11,611 bases of DNA, taken from positions 1 through 11,611 of the forward strand of contig JAZQJQ010000017.1 in NCBI GenBank assembly GCA_045541735.1, given 5' to 3'. This DNA is from RUG12395 sp045541735. GTDB lineage: Bacteria; Bacillota; Clostridia; Oscillospirales; CAG-272. A model generated the notes under the pieces. It was given only the letters and a program-made list of their open reading frames with translations. It ran no database searches and was not told the origin of the DNA. Below, in pieces: positions 9,101 to 11,611 of the stretch; position 1 is the stretch's first letter, and every line of letters begins with the position of its first letter. The translations under genes and the position numbers were made by a program.

Positions 9101-10341
9101 GGAGAAGATCCGTCACCCGTGCCTCCGTCCTTAACGTACACAACGGGGTTGAGCTCTGCTTTAAGCTCTCCGTAAATAACGTCGGTATCGTCAAGACATA
9201 CGTCCTTGAGCGCTTTGAATGCCGCAGCAGAAGACGTGTCATCCGGGTAATAGTTCACAGTAACGGTACCGGTTCCGCCGTTTGCAACCGACGCGTTCGT
9301 AAGCTTAGATTCTACAAGCATGGAAAGATCGCCGCCGAATACGTTAACTGTAAGCTTACCGTTAAATACTGTGTTTGTAGACTGAACGGCAACGAACTTG
9401 TTAGTAAGTGTAGCTCCGTCGTTTATGTTGATCGTAATATCTGCAGCGCTGGTATGTCCGCTGCCGCTGCCTACATATGCACAACCGGCAAGAGAATTCA
9501 TCTCGCCGCCATTAAGGTTCATAACTATCTTGGCATTTTTACCGTAGCTGCACTTACCGGTAGCGCAGTTGAAGTTTCCGCTGGTGTAGTGACCGGTATC
9601 GGAAGTAACGGGGCAAAGGAATTTACCGCCGTTGATATCAATGGTCATATTGCCGTCGTAGGTGGAGAAGGAATCTCTGTCGCCGCCGCGTATGTATGCC
9701 CAAGTACCGGAATTAACTGCAATGTTTACGTCGTTTGTGAATGTGGTGGGGGTAGTTGCCTTGTCGTATGCAACCTTGCTAGTGGTGTTACAGCCCGCAA
9801 GAAGTATCGGGAAGCTTGTGGCTTTTGTAGAATCAACACCCACCGTAACGACACCTTCACCTATGGTAAGGTCGTTGTACTGCATACAGAAAATTGAATT
9901 TGTGTTGGTAACGTTTATGATGACGTACTCAAATGCAAAATCACCGTTGAAATATACTGTGGAAACATTCTGGTCATATGTAACGAGGCAAGCACCGCTT
10001 GCACTGTAATCTGTTCCGTCATGTTTCGAGGTAACAGTGATCTTAGCATTGTTCTCCGGGAGAATGTAATCTCTACGATCACCGAGAGCAGTTTCGCCGG
10101 TAACAACAACCACAACCTCTGCAGATGTTGTATAGTTATTCGCCACTTCAATTGCTTTTCCCAGCGTAGCAACAGCTGTTGCTGTAGTCTTGCCGTCGTT
10201 TGTGTCGGCGCCGGCAGTGCCGTTCAGGTACACAACTGCAACGGTATTCCCACCCGCAGTTCCCTCTTCGGCAAGCACACCGAACGGAACGGAAGAAAAT
10301 GCGAGAACCACGCAAAGTAACAAAGCAATGATCTTTTTCAT
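1..10341 (-). CDS. Giant secreted BspA-like leucine-rich-repeat / beta-helix surface protein, 3' end beyond window
   Basis: A single open frame of 3447 codons starts with ATG at 10341-10339 and reaches base 1 without a stop. I checked it triplet by triplet along the window. The start is supported by GGGGAG six bases upstream, a sigma-A promoter, and an immediate signal peptide (MKKIIALLLC..., cleavage likely after VLA24). Order of parts: beta-helix-like modules at about 33-399 and 400-707; leucine-rich cassettes at 720-2767; a third beta-helix-like module at 2768-3087; cassettes at 3088-3392; and a new domain from 3393. The leucine-rich repeats fit the LRR_5 (BspA/TpLRR) type, with the pattern L-x-x-I-x-I-P-x-x-V-T-S-I-G-x-x-A-F-x-x-C; I count about 58. 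Proteins of this family are secreted and often bind host proteins, other bacteria or polysaccharides; binding here is inference. No enzyme active site was recognised. The C terminus is missing, so the anchor (LPXTG, dockerin, SLH or none) cannot be judged. Confidence 0.95.
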   Translation of the reverse strand, partial: MKKIIALLLCVVLAFSSVPFGVLAEEGTAGGNTVAVVYLNGTAGADTNDGKTTATAVATLGKAIEVANNYTTSAEVVVVVTGETALGDRRDYILPENNAKITVTSKHDGTDYSASGACLVTYDQNVSTVYFNGDFAFEYVIINVTNTNSIFCMQYNDLTIGEGVVTVGVDSTKATSFPILLAGCNTTSKVAYDKATTPTTFTNDVNIAVNSGTWAYIRGGDRDSFSTYDGNMTIDINGGKFLCPVTSDTGHYTSGNFNCATGKCSYGKNAKIVMNLNGGEMNSLAGCAYVGSGSGHTSAADITININDGATLTNKFVAVQSTNTVFNGKLTVNVFGGDLSMLVESKLTNASVANGGTGTVTVNYYPDDTSSAAAFKALKDVCLDDTDVIYGELKAELNPVVYVKDGGTGDGSSPKKALGTLMDAYNVLDLSKDCTIVICGPYTQTAHFDSWLEYTGKVTITSVYGGVDYRTAADAEYVVNGGYRFFLYGDTSFDNINVRLKGNFWFLIAQCNALYVGEGFEAAFDGSTDGSSFAKGLSVLGGFQNGSGLASDNLDCDKPSNITILSGSNWVITPYNRQLAEGNHSGKATVIIGGDAEVGALYYTSVNRPAVTCGDVEITVRDSASIRYVLASPDANNGLDPISVNSLTVNWLGGNILAASLTDATANPSFTAENTAAIVNGSTLNYTAGAAEKASFAAISALFDNLNLVAAPPSEDDGITASGECGVDGNNLTWTLYDTGELAIAGTGAMLNWAAKVNAPWFKYRAFITKVTVAEGITSIGNYAFNSCPAITSIDIPASVASIGPDSFRSCTGLTAINVNEENTAYTDIDGILYSKDVTKLLVYPAGKTATVYTLPATVSSFTGYAFYKCSAITEFTVEEGNTAFVAVDGVIYSIDKTKLVVYPTGNRATSFDIPSGVTSIGSYAFYGNSYLTSVTVPMGVQTVGSYAFACCTALKGIELPEGLTTIDRDAFNTCNALTSVKLPDSLTSVGGAAFYYCNSLTEITLPKNLRSISGEIFYLCSKLTTVNVYNKDMIFGASAFDKKSGALTICGYSGSTAETYANSKGYIFVCFDRPVIASGTCGAEGDNLTWTLYDDGELVISGTGKMKTFMPSTSNAAPWYSWRSSIKSVIIKEGVTSIGAYAFNASTNIETISIPASVTTIASTFVFGASNLTSIEVAAVHTVYSSVDGILFNADKTKLVRYPAGKTDTSYTVPSTVKSIENYAFNYAKKLTEITIPEGVLSIGSYAFQNCSSISQFDLPDSLTSIGIYAFMGCSNLAKMVIPKNVRSIGNGAFQTCKLISAFAVDAENAYYASVDGVLFNANKTTLIAYPPAKIATEYVVPDTVTAISNSYAFAYSTNLVTVKLPDTLKTIALGAFQNCTSLTSINLPSGLTTINNSLFSGCRALAGIVIPEGVTSVGSRAFGNCTSLASVSLPSTLTAINTGAFYGCSALTEINISKNVANIGATAFQNCTALVKVTIRNANATINANVFSSTADELVLHGYEGSTTQAYATEHGNTFVALPVYVIASGSCGSDGDNLTWTLYDSGELVLSGTGAMADWVRHEYSPWYGYASDIRKVTLPDGLTSIGDYAFFECKNISEINIPASVTNIAVDAFRACTALKSINVDESNTVYTDVNGILYSKDMTKLFVYPSGKTETTYTLPATVTDFNGYAFYKNRALTAFAVEDGNTKYVAAGGVIYTADMTKIVAYPAKKTGYTFTVPNTVTAIGAYAFYENTSLTSIELPSGLETIEQYAFARCTSLLYINMPEGLLTIERDAFNTCTALTTVTIPKTVTSLGNSVFYYCKNLTSIEIPANVLSVGNSAFNLCSKLTSATIHNKTVTMGEDVFESTAEGFTIYGYEGSTAQTYANQNEHSFVGLSGYLASGECGANGNNLTWKLYNNGELVISGTGKMMDYDINYVKAPWYSYAAHITKLTINSGVTSIGHDAFYGLNVLTHVDIPETVTSIGGWAFWRCGFTSVSLPSGLQSIGEAAFQMSDITSITIPASVTFIDYRAFGACNLLTQIDVADGNAYYKSVNGILYSKDMKELHTYPCGKTDESFAVPAGVESIADYALWEHYTIKSVMLPASLSGIGGFVFCGCTALTAIEVAEGNTAYVDVDGVLFTKDMKTLVAYPAGNAATSYKIPEGVTSIGHRAFIECTSLTSIEIPAGLTSIGNFAFQECYSLRSVTVYNKNTTFDPGVFNYCADDLTIYGAEGSTAQTFAADNGINFVVIEVPLVVVASGNCGSDGDNLTWTLYDNGELVIEGTGAMKDWSVFGPYAPWRSYRSQITTLTISNGITYIGKAAFYGLFRITSVVVPGSVKTIGGNAFCSCSALKSIDLPEGLETIELLAFQACVSLNRFTIPASVKNVVTGAFLGCSSITAFDVHADSASYVAVDGILFSKDLKTLVAYPRGKTATTYEIPASVTNITDRAFSECTYFESFSVEEGNTAYVAVDGVLFTKDMKTIVAYPPAKTGTSYKIPDGVTIIGHSAFDSCRSLTKIEIPEGVTTLRKDAFIRCTSLSEIVLPETLRTITEEAFWQCTALTSIVIPENVTSIGNHAFAHCKKLESATVLTKNAKFGTNVFQDCATGFTITGYKGSTAETYANANGHTFVAIFKQVASGECGANGNNLSWTLYDDGVLAIEGTGAMADYSAETPAPWIDHASDISEITIENGVTSIGAYAFSGITSLEDVAIPVSVTSINDKAFYGCDALAKVKVLSKTAEFGTEVFGNTANSLVLHGYAGSTSEAYAESNEIEFSAIQNVVYVGTGGTGDGSAPETPMGDLVAAFAAMGDEDGTIVFVDMYDHDELHKIDAHAGHITLTSKYNGVDYKGGIYASQTAHLALGGDTTFENMSIIIAKSTWLIRARFNHVTFGDNVRIEKEGNPDALSGLYLVGADQGSGSTCDHSKDTHITLKSGNFTEVIGGPRSNNNGDMTGKVIIEISGDTRIGKLAFGTRALANAVNLNTALVILDGGVIDYWVTTGDKKTTGFHGDVQIVLTENFDISKSFNAAASRITGPDANGLTIFNGLSGTSAFVECISATLFAETQLFIHSSIYDEVMATDKINEESFTDIIKYSEDNIIDNGTRKLFWYITGNGTLVISGEGAMPDYSEGSAPWAEYADAIKAVKVCEGVTYIGNNAFNVGADLAKAEIYATAAEFGDNVFGTVGEEFEFYGFYESTAVEYARKNKLDIFFIEPPVETDAENVIASGICGEGGAKNLIWVMYKDGTLEIYGNGSMKNFEKANGKPWQKFREMIERVAVREGVTSIGDYAFHGMKNLKHVDMPKGKAPATTFSLISDGNGNGIESIGKYAFGECEAIEQITIPVSVTTLGENVFSGCEALEKVTVLSTVVELPDAAIPESAVIVAPKGSPAEEYATETGREFVSFEIKFLSASLSLYNNIAVNFKANKAALDAAGFTDVYAVFEFGGRTYTVTDYTVETM
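166..705 (-). repeat. Short leucine-rich cassette 8 (residues 3213-3392)
   Basis: It opens with ASGICG, NLIWVMYKDGTLEIYGNGSM and KPWQKF. It contains about three leucine-rich repeats (TSIGDYAF, ESIGKYAF and TTLGENVF) and a final cap with the closing-type sequence APKGSPAEEYATETG. A non-canonical stretch (PKGKAPATTFSLISDGNG) sits between the first two repeats. This is the last leucine-rich block seen. Confidence 0.8.
706..1080 (-). repeat. Degenerate short leucine-rich cassette 7 (residues 3088-3212)
   Basis: It keeps the core of the opening block (LFWYITGNGTLVISGEGAM, then APW) but lacks the A-S-G-x-C-G entry. It has about two leucine-rich repeats (GVTYIGNNAF and FGDNVF) and a weakened closing block (YGFYESTAVEYARKN). 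It is followed by an acidic/proline linker (EPPVETDAE). Confidence 0.75.
1081..2040 (-). other. Beta-helix-like module III inside the leucine-rich array (residues about 2768-3087)
   Basis: The opening VVYVGTGGTGDGSAPETPMG, then DLVAAFAAM and TIVFVD, matches modules I and II. GDTTFENMSIII, HITLKSGNFTEVIGG, KVIIEISGD and ALVILDGG follow as typical short-rung strands with GG turns. The last 60 or so residues (about 3028-3087, from LTIFNG on) are less repetitive and may be a linker. The section around 1450-2000 appears richer in GGT, ACC, AAG and TTC codons than the flanking leucine-rich DNA, by eye. Confidence 0.65.
2041..2472 (-). repeat. Short leucine-rich cassette 6 (residues 2624-2767)
   Basis: It has the standard opening (ASGECG, NLSWTLYDDGVLAIEGTGAM, APW) and the standard closing (HGYAGSTSEAYA) but only about three leucine-rich repeats and no hairpin repeats between them. 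It runs directly into beta-helix module III. It looks like a cassette pared down to its two ends, or a minimal form from which longer ones grew. Confidence 0.8.
2473..3612 (-). repeat. Leucine-rich cassette 5 (residues 2244-2623)
   Basis: It opens with ASGNCG and NLTWTLYDNGELVIEGTGAM, then APWRSY, and closes with ITGYKGSTAETYA. It has about ten leucine-rich repeats. The 22-residue excess over cassette 4 fits one added repeat. Its hairpin repeats are VDGILFSKDLKTLVAYPRGK and VDGVLFTKDMKTIVAYPPAK, very like those of cassette 4. Confidence 0.85.
3569..3600. repeat. 32-base exact direct repeat, copy A (second copy at 5711-5742)
   Basis: The bases encoding the cassette-opening block of cassette 5 (part of CGSDGDNLTWT) are identical over 32 positions to those in cassette 3 at 5711-5742. 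The match extends about ten more bases on the left after one mismatch. This nucleotide identity exceeds what protein constraint requires and is a plausible recombination point. Confidence 0.85.
3613..4686 (-). repeat. Leucine-rich cassette 4 (residues 1886-2243)
   Basis: It opens with ASGECG and NLTWKLYNNGELVISGTGKM, then APWYSY, and closes with IYGAEGSTAQTFA. It has about nine leucine-rich repeats, including two hairpin repeats (VNGILYSKDMKELHTYPCGK and VDGVLFTKDMKTLVAYPAGN). The second half resembles cassette 5 more than cassettes 1 and 3: both have LVAYP then SYKIP then a GH-x-AF repeat. Confidence 0.85.
4687..5754 (-). repeat. Leucine-rich cassette 3 (residues 1530-1885)
   Basis: It opens with ASGSCG and NLTWTLYDSGELVLSGTGAM, then SPWYGY, and closes with IYGYEGSTAQTYA. 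It has about nine leucine-rich repeats and two hairpin repeats (VNGILYSKDMTKLFVYPSGK and AGGVIYTADMTKIVAYPAKK). The order and wording of its repeats follow cassette 1 almost throughout, pointing to a shared duplication origin although cassette 2 lies between them. Confidence 0.85.
5711..5742. repeat. 32-base exact direct repeat, copy B (first copy at 3569-3600)
   Basis: Same direction and same reading frame as copy A, lying in the opening block of cassette 3. The distance between the copies is 2142 bases, a multiple of three, so recombination between them would remove two cassettes and keep the frame. Confidence 0.85.
5755..7110 (-). repeat. Leucine-rich cassette 2 (residues 1078-1529), the longest
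   Basis: It has the same opening (ASGTCG, NLTWTLYDDGELVISGTGKM, APW) and closing block (HGYEGSTTQAYA) as the other cassettes. It carries about thirteen leucine-rich repeats instead of nine. The extra length over cassette 1 is 94 residues, close to four 23-residue repeats. It has the two hairpin-type repeats (VDGILFNADK...RYPAGK and VDGVLFNANK...AYPPAK). Several adjacent plain repeats share AFQNCTSL-like ends, a likely place for the extra copies. Confidence 0.85.
7111..8184 (-). repeat. Leucine-rich cassette 1 (residues 720-1077)
   Basis: The opening block is ASGECG, then NLTWTLYDTGELAIAGTGAM and APW. About nine LRR_5 repeats follow, ending in the closing block ICGYSGSTAETYA. Two repeats are long hairpin forms with the pattern N-T-A-x-x-x-x-D-G-x-x-Y-S-x-D and V-Y-P-x-G (ILYSKD...LLVYPAGK and VIYSIDK...LVVYPTGN). 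Repeat by repeat this cassette is most like cassette 3: both have LPATV then GYAFYK at the same place, and DAFNTC near the end. Confidence 0.85.
8221..9144 (-). other. Beta-helix-like module II (residues about 400-707)
   Basis: The opening VVYVKDGGTGDGSSP, then LGTLMDAYNVL and CTIVICG, closely matches the openings of modules I and III. A GDTSFDNINV segment follows, corresponding to GDFAFEYVIINV in module I and GDTTFENMSII in module III. The rest is short alternating strands with GG turns (ATVIIGGDAEV, DVEITVRDSAS, LTVNWLGGN). The module ends in a short Pro/Asp/Glu-containing linker (LVAAPPSEDDGI) before the first leucine-rich cassette. The fold is inferred from the repeat pattern. Confidence 0.65.
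9145..10245 (-). other. Beta-helix-like module I (residues about 33-399)
   Basis: The module opens with VVYLNGTAGADTNDGKT followed by ATLGKAIEVANN. That is the usual entry of right-handed parallel beta-helix (pectin-lyase-fold) domains: Y-V/L-x-x-G-x-x-x-x-x-G-S/T, then L-x-x-A. Short beta-strand rungs with glycine turns follow, such as MTIDINGGKF, KIVMNLNGGEM and DITINI. No catalytic residues of a polysaccharide lyase could be identified. Modules II and III of the same protein open the same way. The right boundary is set by the start of module II; the tail after about residue 360 may be a linker. Confidence 0.65.
10270..10341 (-). other. Sec signal peptide of the giant surface protein
   Basis: Residues 1-24 have two lysines after Met, a long hydrophobic core (IIALLLCVVLAF) and a small-residue cleavage site, V-L-A then E-E-G. 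Cys10 lies inside the core with LLL before it, which does not fit a lipobox, so signal peptidase I cleavage is expected rather than lipidation. This is a motif reading, not a computed prediction. Confidence 0.9.
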
Positions 10342-10347
10342 AACGAT

Positions 10348-10353
10348 CTCCCC
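10348..10353 (-). promoter_or_regulatory. Ribosome binding site of the giant surface-protein gene
   Basis: GGGGAG on the minus strand lies six bases before ATG (10341). It is a strong Shine-Dalgarno match at normal spacing and fixes this start codon; the protein then begins directly with a signal peptide. Confidence 0.9.
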
Positions 10354-10393
10354 ATATATGAACGTTTAAAATTGGATACAGCTATACATAGTA

Positions 10394-10422
10394 ATTATAT
10401 AACTTAATCACAGATATTTCAA
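10394..10422 (-). promoter_or_regulatory. Sigma-A-type promoter of the surface-protein gene
   Basis: On the minus strand, TTGAAA (10422-10417) is followed 17 bases later by TATAAT (10399-10394), a near-consensus -35 and a perfect -10. Transcription would start near 10387, leaving a leader of about 45 bases before the ATG. It lies between the upstream terminator and the gene, so the gene should have its own transcript. Confidence 0.8.
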
Positions 10423-10433
10423 TACTTACCGAT

Positions 10434-10445
10434 AATTGAACAATT
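10434..10445. promoter_or_regulatory. AT-rich dyad just upstream of the -35 box
   Basis: AATTGAACAATT is a perfect 5+5 inverted repeat around a two-base centre, about 12 bases upstream of the -35 hexamer. It could be a binding site for a dimeric regulator, but short AT-rich palindromes arise easily by chance in such spacers. No known operator consensus was recognised. Confidence 0.2.
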
Positions 10446-10483
10446 TAAGTTTATTTTTCGCCTTATTTGCCATCTAAAACGAC

Positions 10484-10518
10484 AAAAATGCCGTTGCGCT
10501 TCCGCGCAACTGCATTTT
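10484..10518 (-). terminator. Rho-independent terminator of the oxidoreductase gene
   Basis: On the minus strand, AAAATGC-A-GTTGCGC, loop GGAA, then GCGCAAC-G-GCATTTT forms a 7+7 base-pair stem with one A/G mismatch. A run of five T (ending at 10484) follows. It begins 23 bases after the stop codon of the oxidoreductase. The A-rich 5' arm could also give weak termination from the other direction. Confidence 0.9.
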
Positions 10519-10541
10519 ATTATGCTATTCGATCGTACGGA

Positions 10542-11611
10542 TTACTCGTAAAGCTTAGAGAGCTTAGTGAGGTGCTCGTACTTAGCCTTAGCGGCATCGC
10601 TTGCCTTGTCGAAGAGAGCCTCTGCTCTGTCGGGGAACTGCTGAACAAGGCTGGAGTAACGGGTCTCGGACTTAATGAAGTCAACGTAATCTGCCTGAGG
10701 CTCCTTGGAATCAAGGGTGAAGGGGTTCTTGCCCTCAGCCTTTGCAGCGGGGTTGTATCTGAACATCTGCCAGTAACCGCAGTCAACTGCGCGCTTCATC
10801 TCGCCCTGGCAATTGGTCATACCGCCCTTAACACCGTGCATCTCGCAGGGTGCGTAGCCGATAACGATGGAAGGTCCGTGATATGCCTCAGCCTCAGTAA
10901 GAGCCTTGATGGTCTGATCCATATCAGCACCCATAGCGATCTGTGCAACGTATACGTAACCGTAAGACATTGCGATAGCTGCAAGGTCCTTCTTGGAGAT
11001 AGGCTTACCTGCTGCTGCGAACTTAGCAACCTGACCGATGTTGGAAGCCTTGGAAGCCTGTCCGCCGGTGTTGGAGTAAACCTCGGTATCGAATACCATA
11101 ATGTTTACGTCCTCGCCGGAAGCGATAACGTGGTCAAGACCGCCGAAGCCGATGTCGTATGCCCAACCGTCACCACCGAAGATCCATACGGACTTCTTGG
11201 AGAGGTAATCCTTTTCTGCAAGCACTTCGGGAGCTACGGGGCAGCCTGCCTCTGCAGCCTTTTCAAGCTCAACGATAAGAGCCTTGGTTGCAGCGTCGTT
11301 TGCCTTGCCGTCTTCCTTGGTTGCTATAAACTGCTCTGCAGCAGCCTTGAATTCAGCAGAAGCCTTATCGGAAGCCATCATATCAGCTACCTTTGCGATA
11401 AGTCTGTCGCGAATTGCCTTCTGGCCGAGGTAGATACCAAGACCGTGCTCTGCGTTATCCTCGAAGAGGGAGTTAGCCCATGCGGGACCCTTCTTGGTCT
11501 CGCGGTTAACGGTGTAAGGTGTAGCGGGAGCGGAGCCACCCCAGATGGAGGAACAACCGGTCGCGTTGGAGATGTACATTCTTTCACCAAAGAGCTGTGT
11601 GATAAGTCTTG
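10542..11611 (-). CDS. nifJ: Pyruvate:ferredoxin (flavodoxin) oxidoreductase, C-terminal part; 5' end beyond window
   Basis: This enzyme converts pyruvate and CoA to acetyl-CoA and CO2 and passes electrons to ferredoxin or flavodoxin, a central step of anaerobic metabolism. The frame is open from the window edge to TAA at 10544-10542, giving 355 complete codons. Full-length enzymes are about 1170-1230 residues, so this is roughly the last 30 percent. The fragment begins RLITQLFGER, then ATGCSSIWGGSAPATPYT, the family signature, so Met at 11579 is internal and not the start. GDG at fragment residues 146-148 through YSNTGG (Asn180) is the thiamine-diphosphate/Mg binding motif. Cys19 (ATGC) and Cys255 (GYAPC) match two of the four cysteines that ligate the proximal [4Fe-4S] cluster; the other two would lie upstream. 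Codons look highly biased (mostly AAG, GAG, TAC), as expected of an abundant enzyme. Cytoplasmic. Confidence 0.97.
   Translation of the reverse strand, partial: RLITQLFGERMYISNATGCSSIWGGSAPATPYTVNRETKKGPAWANSLFEDNAEHGLGIYLGQKAIRDRLIAKVADMMASDKASAEFKAAAEQFIATKEDGKANDAATKALIVELEKAAEAGCPVAPEVLAEKDYLSKKSVWIFGGDGWAYDIGFGGLDHVIASGEDVNIMVFDTEVYSNTGGQASKASNIGQVAKFAAAGKPISKKDLAAIAMSYGYVYVAQIAMGADMDQTIKALTEAEAYHGPSIVIGYAPCEMHGVKGGMTNCQGEMKRAVDCGYWQMFRYNPAAKAEGKNPFTLDSKEPQADYVDFIKSETRYSSLVQQFPDRAEALFDKASDAAKAKYEHLTKLSKLYE

Noticed and set aside
9001..9897. A 298-codon plus-strand open frame opposite the N-terminal modules
   Set aside because: Same codon-register shadow effect. It has no ribosome binding site that I could see and no recognisable protein features; the opposite strand encodes a coherent secreted protein.
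8221..10245. Calling the N-terminal modules a polysaccharide lyase
   Set aside because: The repeat pattern suggests a beta-helix, but I cannot identify conserved catalytic residues, so an enzyme activity is not claimed.
10270..10341. Lipoprotein signal because of a cysteine in the signal peptide
   Set aside because: Cys10 is preceded by L-L-L, which does not match a lipobox, and it lies in the middle of the hydrophobic core rather than at its end.
11577..11579. ATG at 11579 as the start of the oxidoreductase gene
   Set aside because: The frame stays open to the window edge, and the residues before it (RLITQLFGER) are the conserved continuation of the enzyme, so this Met is internal.

Overview
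The window holds two protein-coding genes, both on the minus strand, and both run off an edge. The genome type looks like an anaerobic gut-type Firmicute (Clostridia, Oscillospiraceae/Ruminococcaceae-like). This is inferred from the pyruvate:ferredoxin oxidoreductase, from a giant BspA-like leucine-rich-repeat surface protein of the kind common in those bacteria, and from moderate GC with Shine-Dalgarno and sigma-A signals. Species cannot be assigned from the sequence alone.

Right edge (11611 to 10542, minus strand): the last 355 codons of a pyruvate:ferredoxin (flavodoxin) oxidoreductase. The fragment covers the thiamine-diphosphate-binding C-terminal domain and two of the four cysteines expected to hold the proximal iron-sulfur cluster. 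A strong hairpin terminator follows its stop codon (10484-10518).

Gap (10342 to 10541): 200 bases. It holds the oxidoreductase terminator, a near-consensus sigma-A promoter (TTGAAA, 17 bases, TATAAT) and a GGGGAG ribosome binding site. The second gene therefore appears to be a separate transcription unit.

Bulk of the window (10341 to 1, minus strand): one open frame of 3447 codons with no stop. I split every line of the window from 1 to 10341 into triplets in this frame and found no TTA, CTA or TCA on the plus strand, so the gene is continuous and continues past base 1. It encodes a secreted giant protein. The order from the N terminus is: signal peptide (residues 1-24); beta-helix-like module I (33-399); beta-helix-like module II (400-707); five large leucine-rich cassettes (720-2623); a short sixth cassette (2624-2767); a third beta-helix-like module inside the leucine-rich array (2768-3087); two more short cassettes (3088-3392); and the start of a non-repeat C-terminal domain (3393 onward, cut by the window).

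The most interesting signal is the higher-order architecture. The five large cassettes share the same opening block and closing block. Each carries exactly two long hairpin-bearing repeats. Their lengths (358, 452, 356, 358 and 380 residues) differ by roughly whole 23-residue repeats. This is good evidence for growth by cassette duplication followed by gain or loss of single repeats. No RNA gene, CRISPR array, insertion sequence or phage feature was seen. Apart from this surface protein and the oxidoreductase fragment, I see no other gene.
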